This document shows positions 24,839 through 35,871 of a DNA stretch of 64,000 nt, one piece after another (position 1 is the stretch's first letter; each line of letters starts with the position of its first letter). The position numbers were made by a program, and so were the translations under genes. The stretch is taken from assembly GCF_022484225.1 (NCBI RefSeq), contig NZ_JAKVLT010000001.1, positions 1,116,001 to 1,180,000 of the forward strand, in the 5' to 3' direction. The DNA is from Pseudoramibacter sp. GTDB taxonomy: Bacteria; Bacillota; Clostridia; Eubacteriales; Eubacteriaceae. The notes beneath the pieces were generated by a model. It was given only the letters and a program-made list of their open reading frames with translations, had not been told where the DNA came from and did not search any database.

Positions 24839-27800
24839 ATGATCAATCCACAGGAATTAAAGTTTAAATCGATTCAGATCAGTCTGGCGTCGCCAGAAAA
24901 GATCCGCCAATGGTCCAGAGGCGAAGTCAAAAAGCCTGAAACGATCAATTACAGAACCTTAAAGCCTGAAAAAGACGGCTTGTTCTGCGAAAAGATTTTC
25001 GGGCCCACCAAAGACTGGGAATGCAACTGCGGCAAATACAAGCGCATCCGCCACAAGGGCGTCGTCTGTGAAAACTGCGGCGTTGAAGTCACTCGGGCAA
25101 AGGTCCGCCGCGAACGCATGGGCCACATCGAACTGGCTTCTCCGGTTTCCCATATCTGGTATTTCAAGGGCATTCCGAGCCGGATGGGCCTGATTCTCGA
25201 AATGTCGCCGAAGGAATTGGAACGCGTCATCTATTTCGCGTCCTACATCGTCACCGATCCAGGTGACACCCCGCTGGCCTACAAACAGCTGCTTTCCGAC
25301 ACCGAATACCGGGAAGCCAAACAGCAGTACGGCAGAAGCTTCAGAGCCGGCATCGGCGCCGAAGCGATCAAGGAACTGCTTCAGATGGTCGACCTGGATC
25401 AGGATTCGGCGGTGCTCAAAGAAGAACTGAACAACGCCACCGGCCAGAAGCGCGTCAAGATTGCGCGCCACCTCGAAGCGGTTGAAGCCTTCAGACAGTC
25501 CAACAACAAGCCGGAATGGATGATTCTCGACTGCATCCCGGTCATTCCGCCGGAACTGCGCCCGATGGTTCAGCTGGACGGCGGCCGTTTCGCGACTTCT
25601 GACCTGAACGACTTGTACCGCCGGGTCATTAACCGCAACAACCGTCTGAAAAAACTGCTGGAACTCGACGCGCCGGACATCATTATTCAAAATGAAAAGC
25701 GCATGCTTCAAGAAGCCGTCGATGCCCTCATCGACAACGGCCGCAGAGGCCGCGCCATCACCGGCCCCGGCAACCGTCCGTACAAATCCTTGAGCGACAT
25801 GCTCAAAGGGAAGCAGGGACGTTTCCGCCAGAACCTTCTGGGCAAACGTGTCGACTATTCCGGCCGTTCGGTTATCGTCGTCGGCCCTGAACTTAAAATG
25901 TACCAGTGCGGGCTGCCGAAGGAAATGGCCATCGAACTGTTCAAGCCTTTCGTCATGCACGAACTGGTGGAACGGGGCATCAGCCAGAACATCAAGAACG
26001 CGAAGAAAACCGTCGAAAAGATGGACCCGATCGTCTGGGATGTGCTGGAAGACGTCATTCACGAACACCCGGTGCTCTTGAACCGTGCACCGACCCTGCA
26101 CCGTCTGGGCATCCAGGCCTTTGAACCGGTGCTCGTCGAAGGCCGCGCCATGAAGCTGCATCCTTTGGCCTGTACACCGTACAACGCCGACTTTGACGGG
26201 GACCAGATGGCCATCCACGTGCCGCTGTCCGTCGAAGCCCAGGCTGAAGCCCGTTTCCTGATGATGGCCTGCAACAATATCCTGAAACCTCAGGACGGGA
26301 CTCCGGTTGTCGTGCCGACTCAGGATATGATCTTGGGCGCCTACTACATCACTTTGGAAATGAACGACGAAGAAGAAGCTACCAAGGGCAGCTTCGCACC
26401 GGCCGACATCGAACCGGTGGTTTCCGATGAAATGCCGGTCTTCTGCGACGAAGCCGAAATGGAAATGGCCCTGGCCAACCACGCCGTCGGCCTTCACAAA
26501 AGAGTTAAAGTCCGGGAACACCGCACCATCAACGGCGTCGATCACGTCGGCTTTATTGAATCCACGGTGGGCCGTTTTATCTACAACCAGGTCATTCCTC
26601 AGGATTTGGGCTTTGTGGAAAGAGATCCGGAAAGACCGGAAACGTACTTCAAGCTCGAAATCGACCAGGTGGTCAAAAAAGGCGTGCTGAGCAAGATCGT
26701 CGACAAGTGCTTCAGAAAGCACGGCCCGACCGTCACTTCAGAAGTGCTCGATGAAATCAAACGCCTCGGCTACAAACACTCCACCCTGTCCGGCATCACT
26801 GTCGGGGTCGCCGACATGCAGGTGCCTGGCAACAAGGAAGAAATCCTCGCCGCCGCCGACAAGAAGATCGACGAAAACCAGATGAACTACGAAATGGGGC
26901 TGATTTCCAAAGAAGAACGCCACAACAACATCCGGGATATCTGGAATGCGGCGACCGACGAAGTTACCCGTTCGCTGCTGGACAACCTGGGCCGCTTAAA
27001 CCCGATTCACATGATGGCCGATTCCGGGGCCCGCGGTTCTGACAACCAGATCCGTCAGCTCGCCGGGATGCGCGGCCTCATGGCCAAGACCGACGGGGAC
27101 ATCGTCGAACTGCCAATTCGTTCCAACTTCCGTGAAGGGTTAAACATTTTGGAATTCTTCTCCAGTTCCCACGGCGCCCGGAAGGGGCTGACCGATACGG
27201 CCCTCCGTACTGCCGACTCTGGTTACCTGACCAGACGTCTCGTCGACGTCTCCCAGGACGTGATCGTCCGGGAAGAAGACTGCGGCACTGAACACGGCTA
27301 TGAAGTCCACGCCCTGAAAGAAAACAACGAAGTCATCGAAAGCTTAGGAGAACGTATTGCAGGCCGCTACGCCCACGAAGACATCATCGACCCGAACACC
27401 GGTGAAGTGCTGGTGAAGAAAGACGAAGTCATCACCCGGGAAATGGCCGACAAGATCGACGAACTGGGCATTGAATCCGTCAGCATCCGCGCCGTCTTTA
27501 ACTGCGAAGCCAAACACGGCGTCTGCCGCAAGTGCTACGGGGTCGACCTGACGACCTGGAAACCGGTGAACATCGGCGAAGCCGTCGGGACCATCGCCGC
27601 ACAGTCTATCGGCGAACCTGGGACTCAGTTGACCATGCGGACCTTCCACGCCGGCGGTGTTGCTTCGGGCGATGACATCACCCAAGGGCTCCCCCGTGTC
27701 GAAGAATTGTTCGAAGCCCGCAAGCCTAAGGGCCAGGCCATTGTCACCGAAATTTCCGGTGTGGTCGACATCCAGGAAGGCAAGCGGGTCGAAGCGGTTA

Positions 27801-28726
27801 TTTCCGCACCGGACGGCTCTTCCAAGAGCTACGTCATTCCTTACGGGGCGCGCCTGAAAGTCGCGACCGGGGATTCCGTCGAAGCGGGCCAGCCGCTGAC
27901 AGAAGGGTCCATCAACCCGAACGATATCCTGAGAATTCAAGGTGTTGAAGCCGTTCAGGCCTACCTGCTGACCGAAGTTCAGAAGGTTTACCGTCTGCAG
28001 GGGGTTCATATTTCAGATAAGCACATCGAAGTCATCATTCGCCAGATGCTGAGAAAAGTCAAGATTGAAGATTCGGGAGACACGGATCTCATCACCGGCA
28101 CCGTGGTGGATATCTTCGATGCCATCGAAGCCAACAACAACGCATTGGATCACGGCCTGGAACCCTGTACGTATTCCAGAGATCTCCTCGGGATCACCAA
28201 GGCGGCTCTGGCGACAGATTCCTTCCTGTCCGCCGCATCCTTCCAGGAAACGACCCGGGTGCTCACCGACGCAGCCGTGAAGGCGAAGGTCGATCCGCTC
28301 ATGGGCTTAAAAGAAAATGTCATCATCGGCCAGCTCATTCCGGCAGGGACCGGTATCCGCGGCTATGAAAATGTCGAACTCGATTACGACGAAAACAGTC
28401 TGGACGACGATATCGACAGCGATGAATCGGAAGATTCAAACAGTGACATCATCGACGACATCGCCGACGGCGACACTGAAGGCCTGGACGTTGTGATCGA
28501 CGACGACAACATTTTGGAAAAACGAGTCGCGGAAGAACGCAAATCCATCGATGATTCCATCGAAAAGAATGAAGAACTGTCAAAAGCCTTTGACATGTTC
28601 GACATGGATTTCCTGAGCCAGGACGGCGACGGCAAGAAAACGCCGGACCAGCCCGCGGACGATCAGAAGGATTCCAAGGATTCCGATGATTCCCAAGACG
28701 GCGGCTCAGACGATATCATTGGATAA
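24839..28726 (+). CDS. rpoC: RNA polymerase beta' subunit
   Basis: 1295 residues, roughly 100 longer than Bacillus RpoC. N-terminal zinc motif [20 protein letters not shown] (about 62-81), catalytic Mg-binding [10 protein letters not shown] (about 449-458), bridge helix and trigger loop region [19 protein letters not shown] (about 735) and the second Cys cluster [13 protein letters not shown] (about 890). From about residue 1180 an acidic tail of around 115 residues follows, made largely of Asp, Glu and Ser with a short Lys-containing stretch; it is not part of the conserved core. No terminator follows; the next promoter starts 17 bases after the stop. Confidence 0.97.
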   Translation: MINPQELKFKSIQISLASPEKIRQWSRGEVKKPETINYRTLKPEKDGLFCEKIFGPTKDWECNCGKYKRIRHKGVVCENCGVEVTRAKVRRERMGHIELASPVSHIWYFKGIPSRMGLILEMSPKELERVIYFASYIVTDPGDTPLAYKQLLSDTEYREAKQQYGRSFRAGIGAEAIKELLQMVDLDQDSAVLKEELNNATGQKRVKIARHLEAVEAFRQSNNKPEWMILDCIPVIPPELRPMVQLDGGRFATSDLNDLYRRVINRNNRLKKLLELDAPDIIIQNEKRMLQEAVDALIDNGRRGRAITGPGNRPYKSLSDMLKGKQGRFRQNLLGKRVDYSGRSVIVVGPELKMYQCGLPKEMAIELFKPFVMHELVERGISQNIKNAKKTVEKMDPIVWDVLEDVIHEHPVLLNRAPTLHRLGIQAFEPVLVEGRAMKLHPLACTPYNADFDGDQMAIHVPLSVEAQAEARFLMMACNNILKPQDGTPVVVPTQDMILGAYYITLEMNDEEEATKGSFAPADIEPVVSDEMPVFCDEAEMEMALANHAVGLHKRVKVREHRTINGVDHVGFIESTVGRFIYNQVIPQDLGFVERDPERPETYFKLEIDQVVKKGVLSKIVDKCFRKHGPTVTSEVLDEIKRLGYKHSTLSGITVGVADMQVPGNKEEILAAADKKIDENQMNYEMGLISKEERHNNIRDIWNAATDEVTRSLLDNLGRLNPIHMMADSGARGSDNQIRQLAGMRGLMAKTDGDIVELPIRSNFREGLNILEFFSSSHGARKGLTDTALRTADSGYLTRRLVDVSQDVIVREEDCGTEHGYEVHALKENNEVIESLGERIAGRYAHEDIIDPNTGEVLVKKDEVITREMADKIDELGIESVSIRAVFNCEAKHGVCRKCYGVDLTTWKPVNIGEAVGTIAAQSIGEPGTQLTMRTFHAGGVASGDDITQGLPRVEELFEARKPKGQAIVTEISGVVDIQEGKRVEAVISAPDGSSKSYVIPYGARLKVATGDSVEAGQPLTEGSINPNDILRIQGVEAVQAYLLTEVQKVYRLQGVHISDKHIEVIIRQMLRKVKIEDSGDTDLITGTVVDIFDAIEANNNALDHGLEPCTYSRDLLGITKAALATDSFLSAASFQETTRVLTDAAVKAKVDPLMGLKENVIIGQLIPAGTGIRGYENVELDYDENSLDDDIDSDESEDSNSDIIDDIADGDTEGLDVVIDDDNILEKRVAEERKSIDDSIEKNEELSKAFDMFDMDFLSQDGDGKKTPDQPADDQKDSKDSDDSQDGGSDDIIG

Positions 28727-28742
28727 TGTGGATAAAAAAGCC

Positions 28743-28771
28743 TTGACACGCAATCAACAGAAAGGTAAAAT
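28743..28771 (+). promoter_or_regulatory. Promoter of the L7Ae-rpsL-rpsG-fusA-tuf operon
   Basis: TTGACA (28743-28748), 17 bp, TAAAAT (28766-28771), a near-consensus promoter right after rpoC. The start near 28778 coincides with the 5' base of a 9-bp hairpin. Confidence 0.85.
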
Positions 28772-28777
28772 ATTCAC

Positions 28778-28797
28778 GCATGCTTTTTAAAGCGTGC
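28778..28797 (+). promoter_or_regulatory. 5'-terminal hairpin of the str operon transcript
   Basis: GCATGCTTT (28778-28786) pairs with AAAGCGTGC (28789-28797, one T-G pair). It would form the very 5' end of the mRNA and may stabilise it or serve as a control site. Confidence 0.5.
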
Positions 28798-28817
28798 CGT
28801 ATGTCAATAGGAATCTT

Positions 28818-29075
28818 ATGAAAATAGATGTTGAAACTTTTAAAACCTCACCAAAGGTGATCGGCCTGAACCAGACCCTCAAAAAGATCAAAAAAGGCGA
28901 TATCCGCTTTGTGATCCTGGCAGAGGACTGCGATCAGCCCATCGCCAAGAAAGTGAAGGAAGCCTGTGAAACTCATCACATCCGCCTGATTACGGCGGGC
29001 AGCAAAGCCACGATGGGAAAGGCCTGCGGCATAGACCGGCCGGCGGCCGTCATCGGCTTCTTAGATGAAGACTAA
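28818..29075 (+). CDS. L7Ae/L30e/S12e/Gadd45-family ribosome-associated protein (YbxF-like)
   Basis: 85 residues from ATG 28818 (TAGGAA upstream). The compact L7Ae fold has GLNQTLKKIKKGDIRFVILAED near the N-terminus and TAGSKATMGKACGIDRPAAVIGF near the C-terminus. Members bind kink-turn RNA; the Bacillus homologue YbxF lies in the same position, between rpoC and rpsL. It is the first gene of the str operon. Whether it controls its own mRNA is unknown. I see no obvious kink-turn in the short leader. Confidence 0.88.
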   Translation: MKIDVETFKTSPKVIGLNQTLKKIKKGDIRFVILAEDCDQPIAKKVKEACETHHIRLITAGSKATMGKACGIDRPAAVIGFLDED

Positions 29076-29100
29076 AGTTTTGACCCGAGACATGGTTATC

Positions 29101-29140
29101 ACTAACGCATTCATGATAATTAAGAAATGGATGCGTTAGT
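29101..29140 (+). promoter_or_regulatory. Hairpin upstream of rpsL
   Basis: ACTAACGCAT (29101-29110) pairs with ATGCGTTAGT (29131-29140), followed by a short TTT. The T run is weak, so it may be a partial terminator or a processing site that sets rpsL expression apart from the L7Ae-like gene. Confidence 0.5.
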
Positions 29141-29176
29141 TTTAATAAAAAATTAAATGAGGAGGTGCAGCACTGA

Positions 29177-29551
29177 ATGCCTACCATTAATCAGCTTGTT
29201 AAGCAAGGAAGAAAAACGGCAATGTTAAAAACAAAGACGCCCGCTCTGAAGAGCAACCCGCAGAAACGCGGCGTATGCACGGCGGTTCGTACGGCAACAC
29301 CGAAGAAGCCGAACTCAGCTCTTCGTAAAATTGCCAGAGTTAAACTTGTCAATGGCATGGAAGTTACGGCTTATATTCCGGGAATCGGACACAACCTGCA
29401 GGAACACTCAATCGTGCTCGTCAAAGGCGGCCGTGTTAAGGACTTACCTGGGGTAAGATATAAGATTATCCGTGGCGCACTCGATGCAGCTGGCGTAGAA
29501 GACCGTAAGCAAGCTCGATCCAAATACGGCGCGAAAAAGCCTAAAAAGTAA
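29177..29551 (+). CDS. rpsL: 30S ribosomal protein S12
   Basis: 124 residues, normal length. Decoding-centre protein. [10 protein letters not shown] and [12 protein letters not shown], the loops that contact the A site, have the usual wild-type residues. GAGGAGGT lies about 11 bases before ATG. The 140-base gap to rpsG is longer than usual and holds a hairpin. Confidence 0.97.
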   Translation: MPTINQLVKQGRKTAMLKTKTPALKSNPQKRGVCTAVRTATPKKPNSALRKIARVKLVNGMEVTAYIPGIGHNLQEHSIVLVKGGRVKDLPGVRYKIIRGALDAAGVEDRKQARSKYGAKKPKK

Positions 29552-29608
29552 GTAGTGCAGTCAGAGCCGCGTCATTGGAATAAAATCTTATGATGTGGAA
29601 TATGGCCA

Positions 29609-29630
29609 TTAATGCGGAAAACAGCATTAA
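29609..29630 (+). promoter_or_regulatory. Hairpin in the rpsL-rpsG spacer
   Basis: TTAATGC (29609-29615), loop GGAAAACA, GCATTAA (29624-29630), with an outer GCC/GGC pair. In E. coli the S12-S7 spacer carries the binding site for S7 that represses the str operon; this could be the counterpart, but similarity was not tested. Confidence 0.45.
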
Positions 29631-29691
29631 GCGCACAACGGCTTGGAGTCGAGTACCGATGAAAATCCAAAATTGTTAAGGAGGGAAGCAA

Positions 29692-30162
29692 GTGCCTAGA
29701 AAAGGACCAGTTCCTAAGAGAAAAGTACTGCCGGATCCGATCTACAAAAACACTGTTGTGACCAAATTGATCAACAACGTCATGTTAGACGGAAAGAAGG
29801 GTGTCGCACAGCGTATCGTTTACGGTGCCTTTGATCTGGTAGCAGAAAAAACAGGAAAGGATGCTCTTGAAGCATTTCAGGAAGCCATCGCCAATATCAC
29901 ACCGGTATTGGAAGTTAAAGCAAGACGTGTTGGTGGGGCAACTTATCAGGTCCCAGTTGAAATTCGTGCAGACCGCAAACAAGCGTTAGCCCTGAGATGG
30001 CTTGTCACTTTTGCCCGTCAGCGCTCCGAACGCACAATGGTTGAACGCCTCGCAGGCGAAATCATGGATGCCTGCAACAATTCAGGCGGCGCTGTTAAGC
30101 GTAAGGAAACCATGCACGCCATGGCAGAAGCCAACAAAGCCTTTGCCCATTTCAGATGGTAA
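29692..30162 (+). CDS. rpsG: 30S ribosomal protein S7
   Basis: 156 residues from GTG 29692, with AAGGAGG eight bases upstream. Primary 16S rRNA-binding protein that starts assembly of the 30S head. [23 protein letters not shown] [16 protein letters not shown] and the C-terminal NKAFAHFRW match the family. It lies 42 bases before fusA in the str operon. Confidence 0.97.
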   Translation: MPRKGPVPKRKVLPDPIYKNTVVTKLINNVMLDGKKGVAQRIVYGAFDLVAEKTGKDALEAFQEAIANITPVLEVKARRVGGATYQVPVEIRADRKQALALRWLVTFARQRSERTMVERLAGEIMDACNNSGGAVKRKETMHAMAEANKAFAHFRW

Positions 30163-30204
30163 GCGTTTTAGGTTAGTTCAAAATAACCAGAACAAGGAGA
30201 AATT

Positions 30205-32280
30205 GTGGCTAGAGAATATAGTTTGGAAAATACGCGGAATATCGGGATCATGGCGCACATCGATGCCGGTAAGACCACGACAACAGAACGTATCCTTTAC
30301 TATGCCGGCAAAATCCATAAAATCGGGGAAACCCACGACGGGGCTTCCCAGATGGACTGGATGGCACAGGAAAAGGAAAGAGGGATTACCATCACCTCTG
30401 CAGCGACGACTTGCCATTGGAAAGGCAACCGAATCAACATCATCGACACCCCGGGGCACGTCGACTTCACCGTTGAAGTTGAACGTTCTCTGAGAGTTCT
30501 GGATGGTGCCGTTGCCGTTTTCGATGCCAAAGCCGGGGTTGAACCTCAGTCTGAAACCGTCTGGCGTCAGGCTGATGAATACGACGTTCCGCGTTTGGTT
30601 TATATTAACAAAATGGACGTTACCGGTGCAGACTTCTACATGTCAGTAGATTCACTGGTAGACCGTTTGAATGCACATCCGGTTTGTGTCCAGCTGCCAA
30701 TCGGCGCTGAACATGACTTTATCGGGATCATCGATTTGATCAAAATGAAAGCCGAAATTTATGAAGATGAATTGGGCGAAAAGATCGAAGTCACCGATAT
30801 CCCGGACGATATGAAGGACAAAGCAGAAGAATACCGCGACAAGATGCTCGAAAGTCTCGCTGAAGTCGACGATGACCTGATGGAAAAATATCTGGACGGC
30901 CAGGAAATTTCAGAAGAAGAAATCAAGCACGCGATTCGCAAAGGCACCGTCGAATTGAAACTCGTTGCCGTAACCTGCGGTTCTTCCTATAAGAACAAAG
31001 GCGTTCAGATGCTTTGCGACGCCATTGTCGATTATCTGCCGTCACCTTTGGACGTGCCGCCTGTTAAAGGGACCGATCCGAACACCGATGAAGAAATCGA
31101 ACGCAAGGCTTCAGACGATGAAAAATTCTCAGCGCTCGCCTTTAAGATCATGACAGACCCCTATGTCGGGAAACTCGCCTTCATGCGTGTTTACTCCGGA
31201 AAGGCAGAAGCCGGGTCTTATGTCTACAACTCATCTAAAGACAAACGCGAAAGATTGGGCCGTATTCTTTTAATGCACGCCAATCACCGTCAGGAACTGT
31301 CAGAAGTTTACACCGGCGATATCGTCGCCGCTGTCGGCCTGAAAGATACAGGCACCGGGGATACCCTGTGCGATCCGGATCATCCGATCGTGCTCGAAAG
31401 AATGGAATTCCCGGATCCGGTTATTTCAGTTGCCGTCGAACCGAAGACAAAGGCCGGCCAGGAAAAAATGACCGTCGCCCTGATGAAGCTGGCAGAAGAA
31501 GACCCGACCTTCAAGACACACACCGATGAAGAAACCGGTCAGACCATCATTTCAGGGATGGGCGAACTGCACCTGGACATCATCATCGACCGTATGCTCC
31601 GCGAATTCAAGGTCGAAGCCAACATCGGCAAACCGCAGGTCGCTTACAAAGAAACGATCACGAAGAAAGTCGATGCTGAAGGCAAGTTCGCACGTCAGTC
31701 AGGCGGCCGCGGCCAGTACGGGCACTGCCTGATCACCCTGGAACCGCTGGAAGCCGGCGAAGGCTTTGTCTTTGAAAACAAAGTTGTCGGCGGGGCCATT
31801 CCGAAAGAATTTATCGGACCTGTTGAACAGGGGATTAAAGAAGCGATGCAGAACGGCGTCGTCGCTGGCTATCCGGTTATCGACGTGAAAGCCACTGTAT
31901 ACGATGGTTCCTATCACGAAGTCGACTCCTCAGAAATGGCCTTTAAGGTCGCAGGGTCCATGGCTTTCAAAAACGGGATGCGCAAGGCTGCACCTGTTTT
32001 GATGGAACCGATGGAAAAACTCACTGTTGTCTGTCCTGAAGAATACATGGGCGATGTCATGGGCGATATCAACTCAAGACGCGGCCGCGTTGAAGGGATG
32101 GAAGCGCGTCAGAACGGCACACAGCAGATCACAGCCGTGGTGCCATTGGCAGAAATGTTCGGCTACGCCACTTCTTTGAGAAGCAAGACGCAGGGCCGAG
32201 GCATCTCCACCATGCAGTTCTCGCACTACGAAGCAGTGCCGAAATCCATCGCAGAAAAAGTTGTTGAAGGCAAAGAATAA
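30205..32280 (+). CDS. fusA: Elongation factor G
   Basis: 691 residues from GTG 30205 (AAGGAG upstream). GTPase that moves tRNA and mRNA through the ribosome. G-motifs [13 protein letters not shown] (about 17), RGITITSA (about 59), DTPGHVDF (about 81) and NKMD (about 135) are present, followed by domain II, domain III ([10 protein letters not shown], about 450), domain IV and domain V. It is the single full-length EF-G seen in the window. tuf copy 2 follows after 41 bases with no terminator between them. Confidence 0.97.
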   Translation: MAREYSLENTRNIGIMAHIDAGKTTTTERILYYAGKIHKIGETHDGASQMDWMAQEKERGITITSAATTCHWKGNRINIIDTPGHVDFTVEVERSLRVLDGAVAVFDAKAGVEPQSETVWRQADEYDVPRLVYINKMDVTGADFYMSVDSLVDRLNAHPVCVQLPIGAEHDFIGIIDLIKMKAEIYEDELGEKIEVTDIPDDMKDKAEEYRDKMLESLAEVDDDLMEKYLDGQEISEEEIKHAIRKGTVELKLVAVTCGSSYKNKGVQMLCDAIVDYLPSPLDVPPVKGTDPNTDEEIERKASDDEKFSALAFKIMTDPYVGKLAFMRVYSGKAEAGSYVYNSSKDKRERLGRILLMHANHRQELSEVYTGDIVAAVGLKDTGTGDTLCDPDHPIVLERMEFPDPVISVAVEPKTKAGQEKMTVALMKLAEEDPTFKTHTDEETGQTIISGMGELHLDIIIDRMLREFKVEANIGKPQVAYKETITKKVDAEGKFARQSGGRGQYGHCLITLEPLEAGEGFVFENKVVGGAIPKEFIGPVEQGIKEAMQNGVVAGYPVIDVKATVYDGSYHEVDSSEMAFKVAGSMAFKNGMRKAAPVLMEPMEKLTVVCPEEYMGDVMGDINSRRGRVEGMEARQNGTQQITAVVPLAEMFGYATSLRSKTQGRGISTMQFSHYEAVPKSIAEKVVEGKE

Positions 32281-32321
32281 TTATTCATTATTATTGAATC
32301 TAATTTTGAAAGGAAATCAAA

Positions 32322-33512
32322 ATGGCAAAAGAAAAATTTGACAGATCGAAACCGCATGTAAACATCGGGACCATCGGTCACGTTGACCACGGCAAAACAA
32401 CCCTGACCGCAGCCATCACCAAGGTACTGCACGCAAGATACGGTTCTGGCGAAGAAGTTGCATTCGAAAACATCGATAAAGCACCAGAAGAAAGAGAACG
32501 TGGGATCACCATTTCAACGGCACACGTTGAATACGAAACCCCGAACCGTCACTACGCACACGTTGACTGCCCGGGCCACGCTGACTACGTCAAGAACATG
32601 ATCACCGGGGCTGCCCAGATGGACGGCGCCATCCTGGTTGTTTCCGCAGCTGACGGCCCAATGCCGCAGACCCGTGAACACATCCTCCTGGCCCGCCAGG
32701 TCGGTGTTCCGTACATTGTCGTATTCTTAAATAAAGCCGATCAGGTCGATGACCCTGAACTGATCGAACTGGTTGAAATGGAAGTCCGCGATCTTCTGAA
32801 CGAATACGACTTCCCAGGCGACGATACCCCAATCATCGTCGGTTCAGCTCTGAAAGCTCTGGAAGATCCAATGGGACCGGACGGCGACAAGATCATCGAA
32901 CTGATGGAAGCTGTCGACAAATACATTCCGGAACCGAAACGCGATTTAGACAAACCGTTCCTGATGCCAGTAGAAGACGTCTTCTCCATCACCGGCCGTG
33001 GGACTGTTGCAACGGGCCGTGTTGAAAGAGGGGTTGTCCACGTTGGCGACGAAGTCGACATCGTCGGGATCAAAGAACCGCGCAAGACCACCGTTACCGG
33101 GATCGAAATGTTCCGCAAGACTCTGGACGAAGGCCGTTCAGGGGACAACATCGGGGCACTGCTCCGCGGGATTGACCGTACCCAGATCGAAAGAGGACAG
33201 GTTCTGGCCAAACCAGGCACCATCCATCCGCACACCAAGTTCACCGCTCAGGTTTACGTTCTGACCAAAGAAGAAGGCGGCCGCCACACCCCGTTCTTCG
33301 ACGGCTACCGTCCGCAGTTCTACTTCAGAACAACCGACGTGACCGGCGACATCAAACTGCCGGAAGGTGTAGAAATGGTTATGCCAGGGGACCACATTGA
33401 AATGACGGTGACCCTGATCACTCCGATCGCTATCGAAGAAGGTTTGAGATTTGCTATCCGCGAAGGCGGCCACACTGTTGGTTCCGGCGCTGTTGCAAAG
33501 ATCATTGAATAA
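32322..33512 (+). CDS. tuf: Elongation factor Tu, copy 2
   Basis: 396 residues, last gene of the str operon. The protein is the same as copy 1 (17808-18998), and I found no nucleotide difference when comparing the lines by eye, including the shadow frames. Identity starts at the ATG and ends just past the stop (TAATCGA); the ribosome binding site (GAAAGGAAATC) and terminators differ. Two expression contexts, one alone and one in the operon, give the cell a double dose of its most abundant protein. Confidence 0.97.
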   Translation: MAKEKFDRSKPHVNIGTIGHVDHGKTTLTAAITKVLHARYGSGEEVAFENIDKAPEERERGITISTAHVEYETPNRHYAHVDCPGHADYVKNMITGAAQMDGAILVVSAADGPMPQTREHILLARQVGVPYIVVFLNKADQVDDPELIELVEMEVRDLLNEYDFPGDDTPIIVGSALKALEDPMGPDGDKIIELMEAVDKYIPEPKRDLDKPFLMPVEDVFSITGRGTVATGRVERGVVHVGDEVDIVGIKEPRKTTVTGIEMFRKTLDEGRSGDNIGALLRGIDRTQIERGQVLAKPGTIHPHTKFTAQVYVLTKEEGGRHTPFFDGYRPQFYFRTTDVTGDIKLPEGVEMVMPGDHIEMTVTLITPIAIEEGLRFAIREGGHTVGSGAVAKIIE

Positions 33513-33533
33513 TCGATAGAAAAACAAGCAAAC

Positions 33534-33567
33534 AAAAAGCTCATGCACCGATGCATGAGCTTTTTTA
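33534..33567 (+). terminator. Intrinsic terminator after tuf copy 2
   Basis: GCTCATGCA (33539-33547), loop CCGA, TGCATGAGC (33552-33560), with A run before and T run after. It ends the str operon. Confidence 0.9.
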
Positions 33568-33637
33568 TTGGGTAAAATTTATAGGCTTAAAATATTCTTA
33601 ATAGTTTGTAACGAATTTGTAATGTTTAAAAAAAATC

Positions 33638-33666
33638 TTGCCAACCCCGGCTTATTGGATTATACT
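33638..33666 (+). promoter_or_regulatory. Promoter of the S10-spc-alpha superoperon
   Basis: TTGCCA (33638-33643), 17 bp, TATACT (33661-33666). The start near 33673 leaves a leader of about 217 bases before rpsJ. Confidence 0.8.
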
Positions 33667-33762
33667 AGTCAAAGTTGGCTGTCTGCGATGAACCAGGATA
33701 TTGCTGTTACTAATTCAGGTCATTCCTGGGGAGAAATGTCACGATCATAGAATCGGGCGATG

Positions 33763-33844
33763 ATCATCACCGTCAACTTGAGCTGAAAAAAAGCTCGTTT
33801 TTTTAAGACAGTGACTTTAAACACCCGGGCGGGTGGGTGATGAT
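33763..33844 (+). promoter_or_regulatory. Structured leader of the S10 operon
   Basis: A perfect 9-bp long-range helix, ATCATCACC (33763-33771) with GGTGATGAT (33836-33844), encloses a terminator-like hairpin GAGCT/AGCTC (33779-33796) followed by GTTTTTTT, and a CACCC/GGGTG element. CTGTCT (about 33682) could instead pair with AGACAG (about 33806). The competing pairings suggest attenuation by a ribosomal protein; L4 does this in E. coli, but the regulator here is not known. Confidence 0.55.
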
Positions 33845-33889
33845 ACAGCGAACACCTAAACACTTTATTTAAGGAGGTTTGTTTCAGGT

Positions 33890-34198
33890 ATGAGCAAACA
33901 AAAAATTAGAATTCGTTTAAAGGCTTTTGATCACGTTTTACTTGATCAGTCAGCAAAGCGGATCGTCGAAACCGCGAACCGCACAGGCGCTTCCGTTTCT
34001 GGTCCAGTGCCGCTGCCGACCGAAAAAGAAATTGTGACGATTTTGAGAGCTGTACACAAGTACAAAGACTCAAGAGAACAATTTGAAATCAGAACCCACA
34101 AACGCCTGATCGATATTGTTAACCCAACACCGAAGACCGTTGACGCACTGATGCGCCTCAACTTACCATCCGGTGTCGATATCGAAATCAAATTATAA
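33890..34198 (+). CDS. rpsJ: 30S ribosomal protein S10
   Basis: 102 residues. Binds the 30S head and also acts in transcription antitermination as Nus[12 protein letters not shown] and the C-terminal [11 protein letters not shown] are typical. AAGGAGG lies before the ATG. First gene of the continuous S10-spc-alpha cluster. Confidence 0.97.
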   Translation: MSKQKIRIRLKAFDHVLLDQSAKRIVETANRTGASVSGPVPLPTEKEIVTILRAVHKYKDSREQFEIRTHKRLIDIVNPTPKTVDALMRLNLPSGVDIEIKL

Positions 34199-34262
34199 GC
34201 GGAAGCTTTTAATCGACCAAAAGAATTATGATCGCATTGCGATCCAATAATCAGGAGGAATT

Positions 34263-34898
34263 ATGAAAAAAGCGATTATCGGTAAAAAAATCGGCATGAC
34301 GCAGATTTTTAAAGAAGACGGCACCGTTGTTCCGGTGACAGTTGTTGAAGCCGGCCCCTGCACAGTCGTGCAGAAGAAAACCGTTGAAACAGACGGCTAC
34401 GATGCAGTCCAGTTTGCCTTTGGCGATGTGAAAGATAAGAATGTCACGAAGCCGGTTAAAGGTCATTACGACAAATACGGCGTCAAGTACGCACGAGTGC
34501 TTCGGGAATTCAGATTAGATGACTGCAGCGCTTACGAACCAGGTCAGGAAGTCAAGGCAGATGTCTTTGAAGCAGGCGACCATGTCGATGTTTCAGGCCG
34601 TTCAAAAGGTAAAGGATACGCCGGCGCGATCAAACGCTGGGGACAACAGAGAGGGCCTATGGCTCACGGTTCCAAATACCATCGTTCAGCTGGTTCAATG
34701 GGTGCTTCTGCCTATCCGTCACGTGTTCCGAAAGACAAACATATGTCTGGCCAGATGGGGAACAAAAATGTTACGACATTAAACCTTGAAGTGGTGTCTG
34801 TAGACGCAGAAAACAATCTGTTATTGATTAAAGGCGCTATTCCTGGCCCAAGGGGAGCCGTGGTTTCCGTAAAGAGCAGTGTGAAGGCTGCTGAATAA
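34263..34898 (+). CDS. rplC: 50S ribosomal protein L3
   Basis: 211 residues. Early-assembly protein whose loop reaches the peptidyl-transferase centre. [15 protein letters not shown] at the N-terminus, and [12 protein letters not shown] near residue 160, are family signatures. AGGAGG precedes the ATG; rplD follows after 17 bases. Confidence 0.97.
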   Translation: MKKAIIGKKIGMTQIFKEDGTVVPVTVVEAGPCTVVQKKTVETDGYDAVQFAFGDVKDKNVTKPVKGHYDKYGVKYARVLREFRLDDCSAYEPGQEVKADVFEAGDHVDVSGRSKGKGYAGAIKRWGQQRGPMAHGSKYHRSAGSMGASAYPSRVPKDKHMSGQMGNKNVTTLNLEVVSVDAENNLLLIKGAIPGPRGAVVSVKSSVKAAE

Positions 34899-34915
34899 CG
34901 ACAGGAGGAAATCAA

Positions 34916-35536
34916 ATGCCAAAAATCGATATTTTAGATACAAAAGGAAATGTTGTCGGCAATGCAGAATTGAGCGACCGCGTCTTCGGAATCGAACCCA
35001 ATGAACCGGTTGTTCATCAGGTTGTCGTCGCTCAGTTAGCCAACAAACGCCAGGGAACAAAGGGCACCAAAACCCGTTCGGAAGTCCGCGGAGGCGGCAG
35101 AAAACCTTGGCGTCAGAAGGGAACCGGCCGCGCCCGTGCAGGCTCCAGCCGTTCACCGTTGTGGATCGGCGGGGGCGTGATCTTCGCACCGAAGAGCCGC
35201 GACTACGGCAAAAAGGTCAACAAAAAGGTGAGAAACCTCGCCATGCGTTCTGTGTTCTCTGAAAAGACCGCAGAAAAGACCTTAAGAGTTGTCGATGCCT
35301 TTAACTTCGAAGCACCGAAGACCAAGGCCATGGTTGAAGCACTCAATGCGCTGGATGCTAAAAACGCACTGGTCGTAACGTCTGCAAAAGACGCCAACGT
35401 TTATTTGTCAGCCCGCAACATCGAAAAAGTTCAGGCCACCACTGTTGCTGAACTCAATGTCTACGACATGCTTAAATACGATGTGCTGGTGCTCACAAAA
35501 GATGCTCTGGATAAAATTGAGGAGGTATATGCATAA
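34916..35536 (+). CDS. rplD: 50S ribosomal protein L4
   Basis: 206 residues. Lines the exit tunnel through its long loop [20 protein letters not shown] (about 56-75). L4 is the autoregulator of the S10 operon in E. coli, which makes it the first candidate to test for the leader at 33763-33844. The stop overlaps the rplW ATG by one base. Confidence 0.97.
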   Translation: MPKIDILDTKGNVVGNAELSDRVFGIEPNEPVVHQVVVAQLANKRQGTKGTKTRSEVRGGGRKPWRQKGTGRARAGSSRSPLWIGGGVIFAPKSRDYGKKVNKKVRNLAMRSVFSEKTAEKTLRVVDAFNFEAPKTKAMVEALNALDAKNALVVTSAKDANVYLSARNIEKVQATTVAELNVYDMLKYDVLVLTKDALDKIEEVYA

Positions 35537-35826
35537 TGAAAGATCCTCGCGATATTATCATTAGCCCGATCATCTCTGAAAAGAGCATGGATCAAACCGA
35601 AGAAAAGAAATATTCTTTTAAAGTTGCAAAAGACGCCAATAAAATCGAAATCCGCAATGCCGTTGAAGCCATTTTCGATGTCAAGGTTCAGAAGGTGTAC
35701 ACCATGAACATGACCGGCAAAACAAAACGCCGCGGCTACACAACAGGCAAGAGACCGGATTGGAAGAAAGCGATCGTCAAGCTCACAGATGACAGCAAGA
35801 CCATCGAATTCTTCGAAGGGGTCTAA
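35536..35826 (+). CDS. rplW: 50S ribosomal protein L23
   Basis: 96 residues. Sits at the tunnel exit and docks SRP and trigger factor. PIISEKSMD near the N-terminus and the loop [20 protein letters not shown] (about 58-77) identify it. Start shared with the rplD stop (TAATG) with GAGGAGG inside rplD. Confidence 0.96.
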   Translation: MKDPRDIIISPIISEKSMDQTEEKKYSFKVAKDANKIEIRNAVEAIFDVKVQKVYTMNMTGKTKRRGYTTGKRPDWKKAIVKLTDDSKTIEFFEGV

Positions 35827-35871
35827 TTGCACCACCCGATAAGCAAAAGATAAAAAGGAGATTTGCGAATA

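Noticed and set aside
24959..26722. 587-codon open frame antisense to rpoC
   Set aside because: Shadow of rpoC; no ribosome binding site and no recognisable motif.
33568..33750. 60-codon frame before rpsJ
   Set aside because: It runs through the S10 promoter and leader and has no ribosome binding site.
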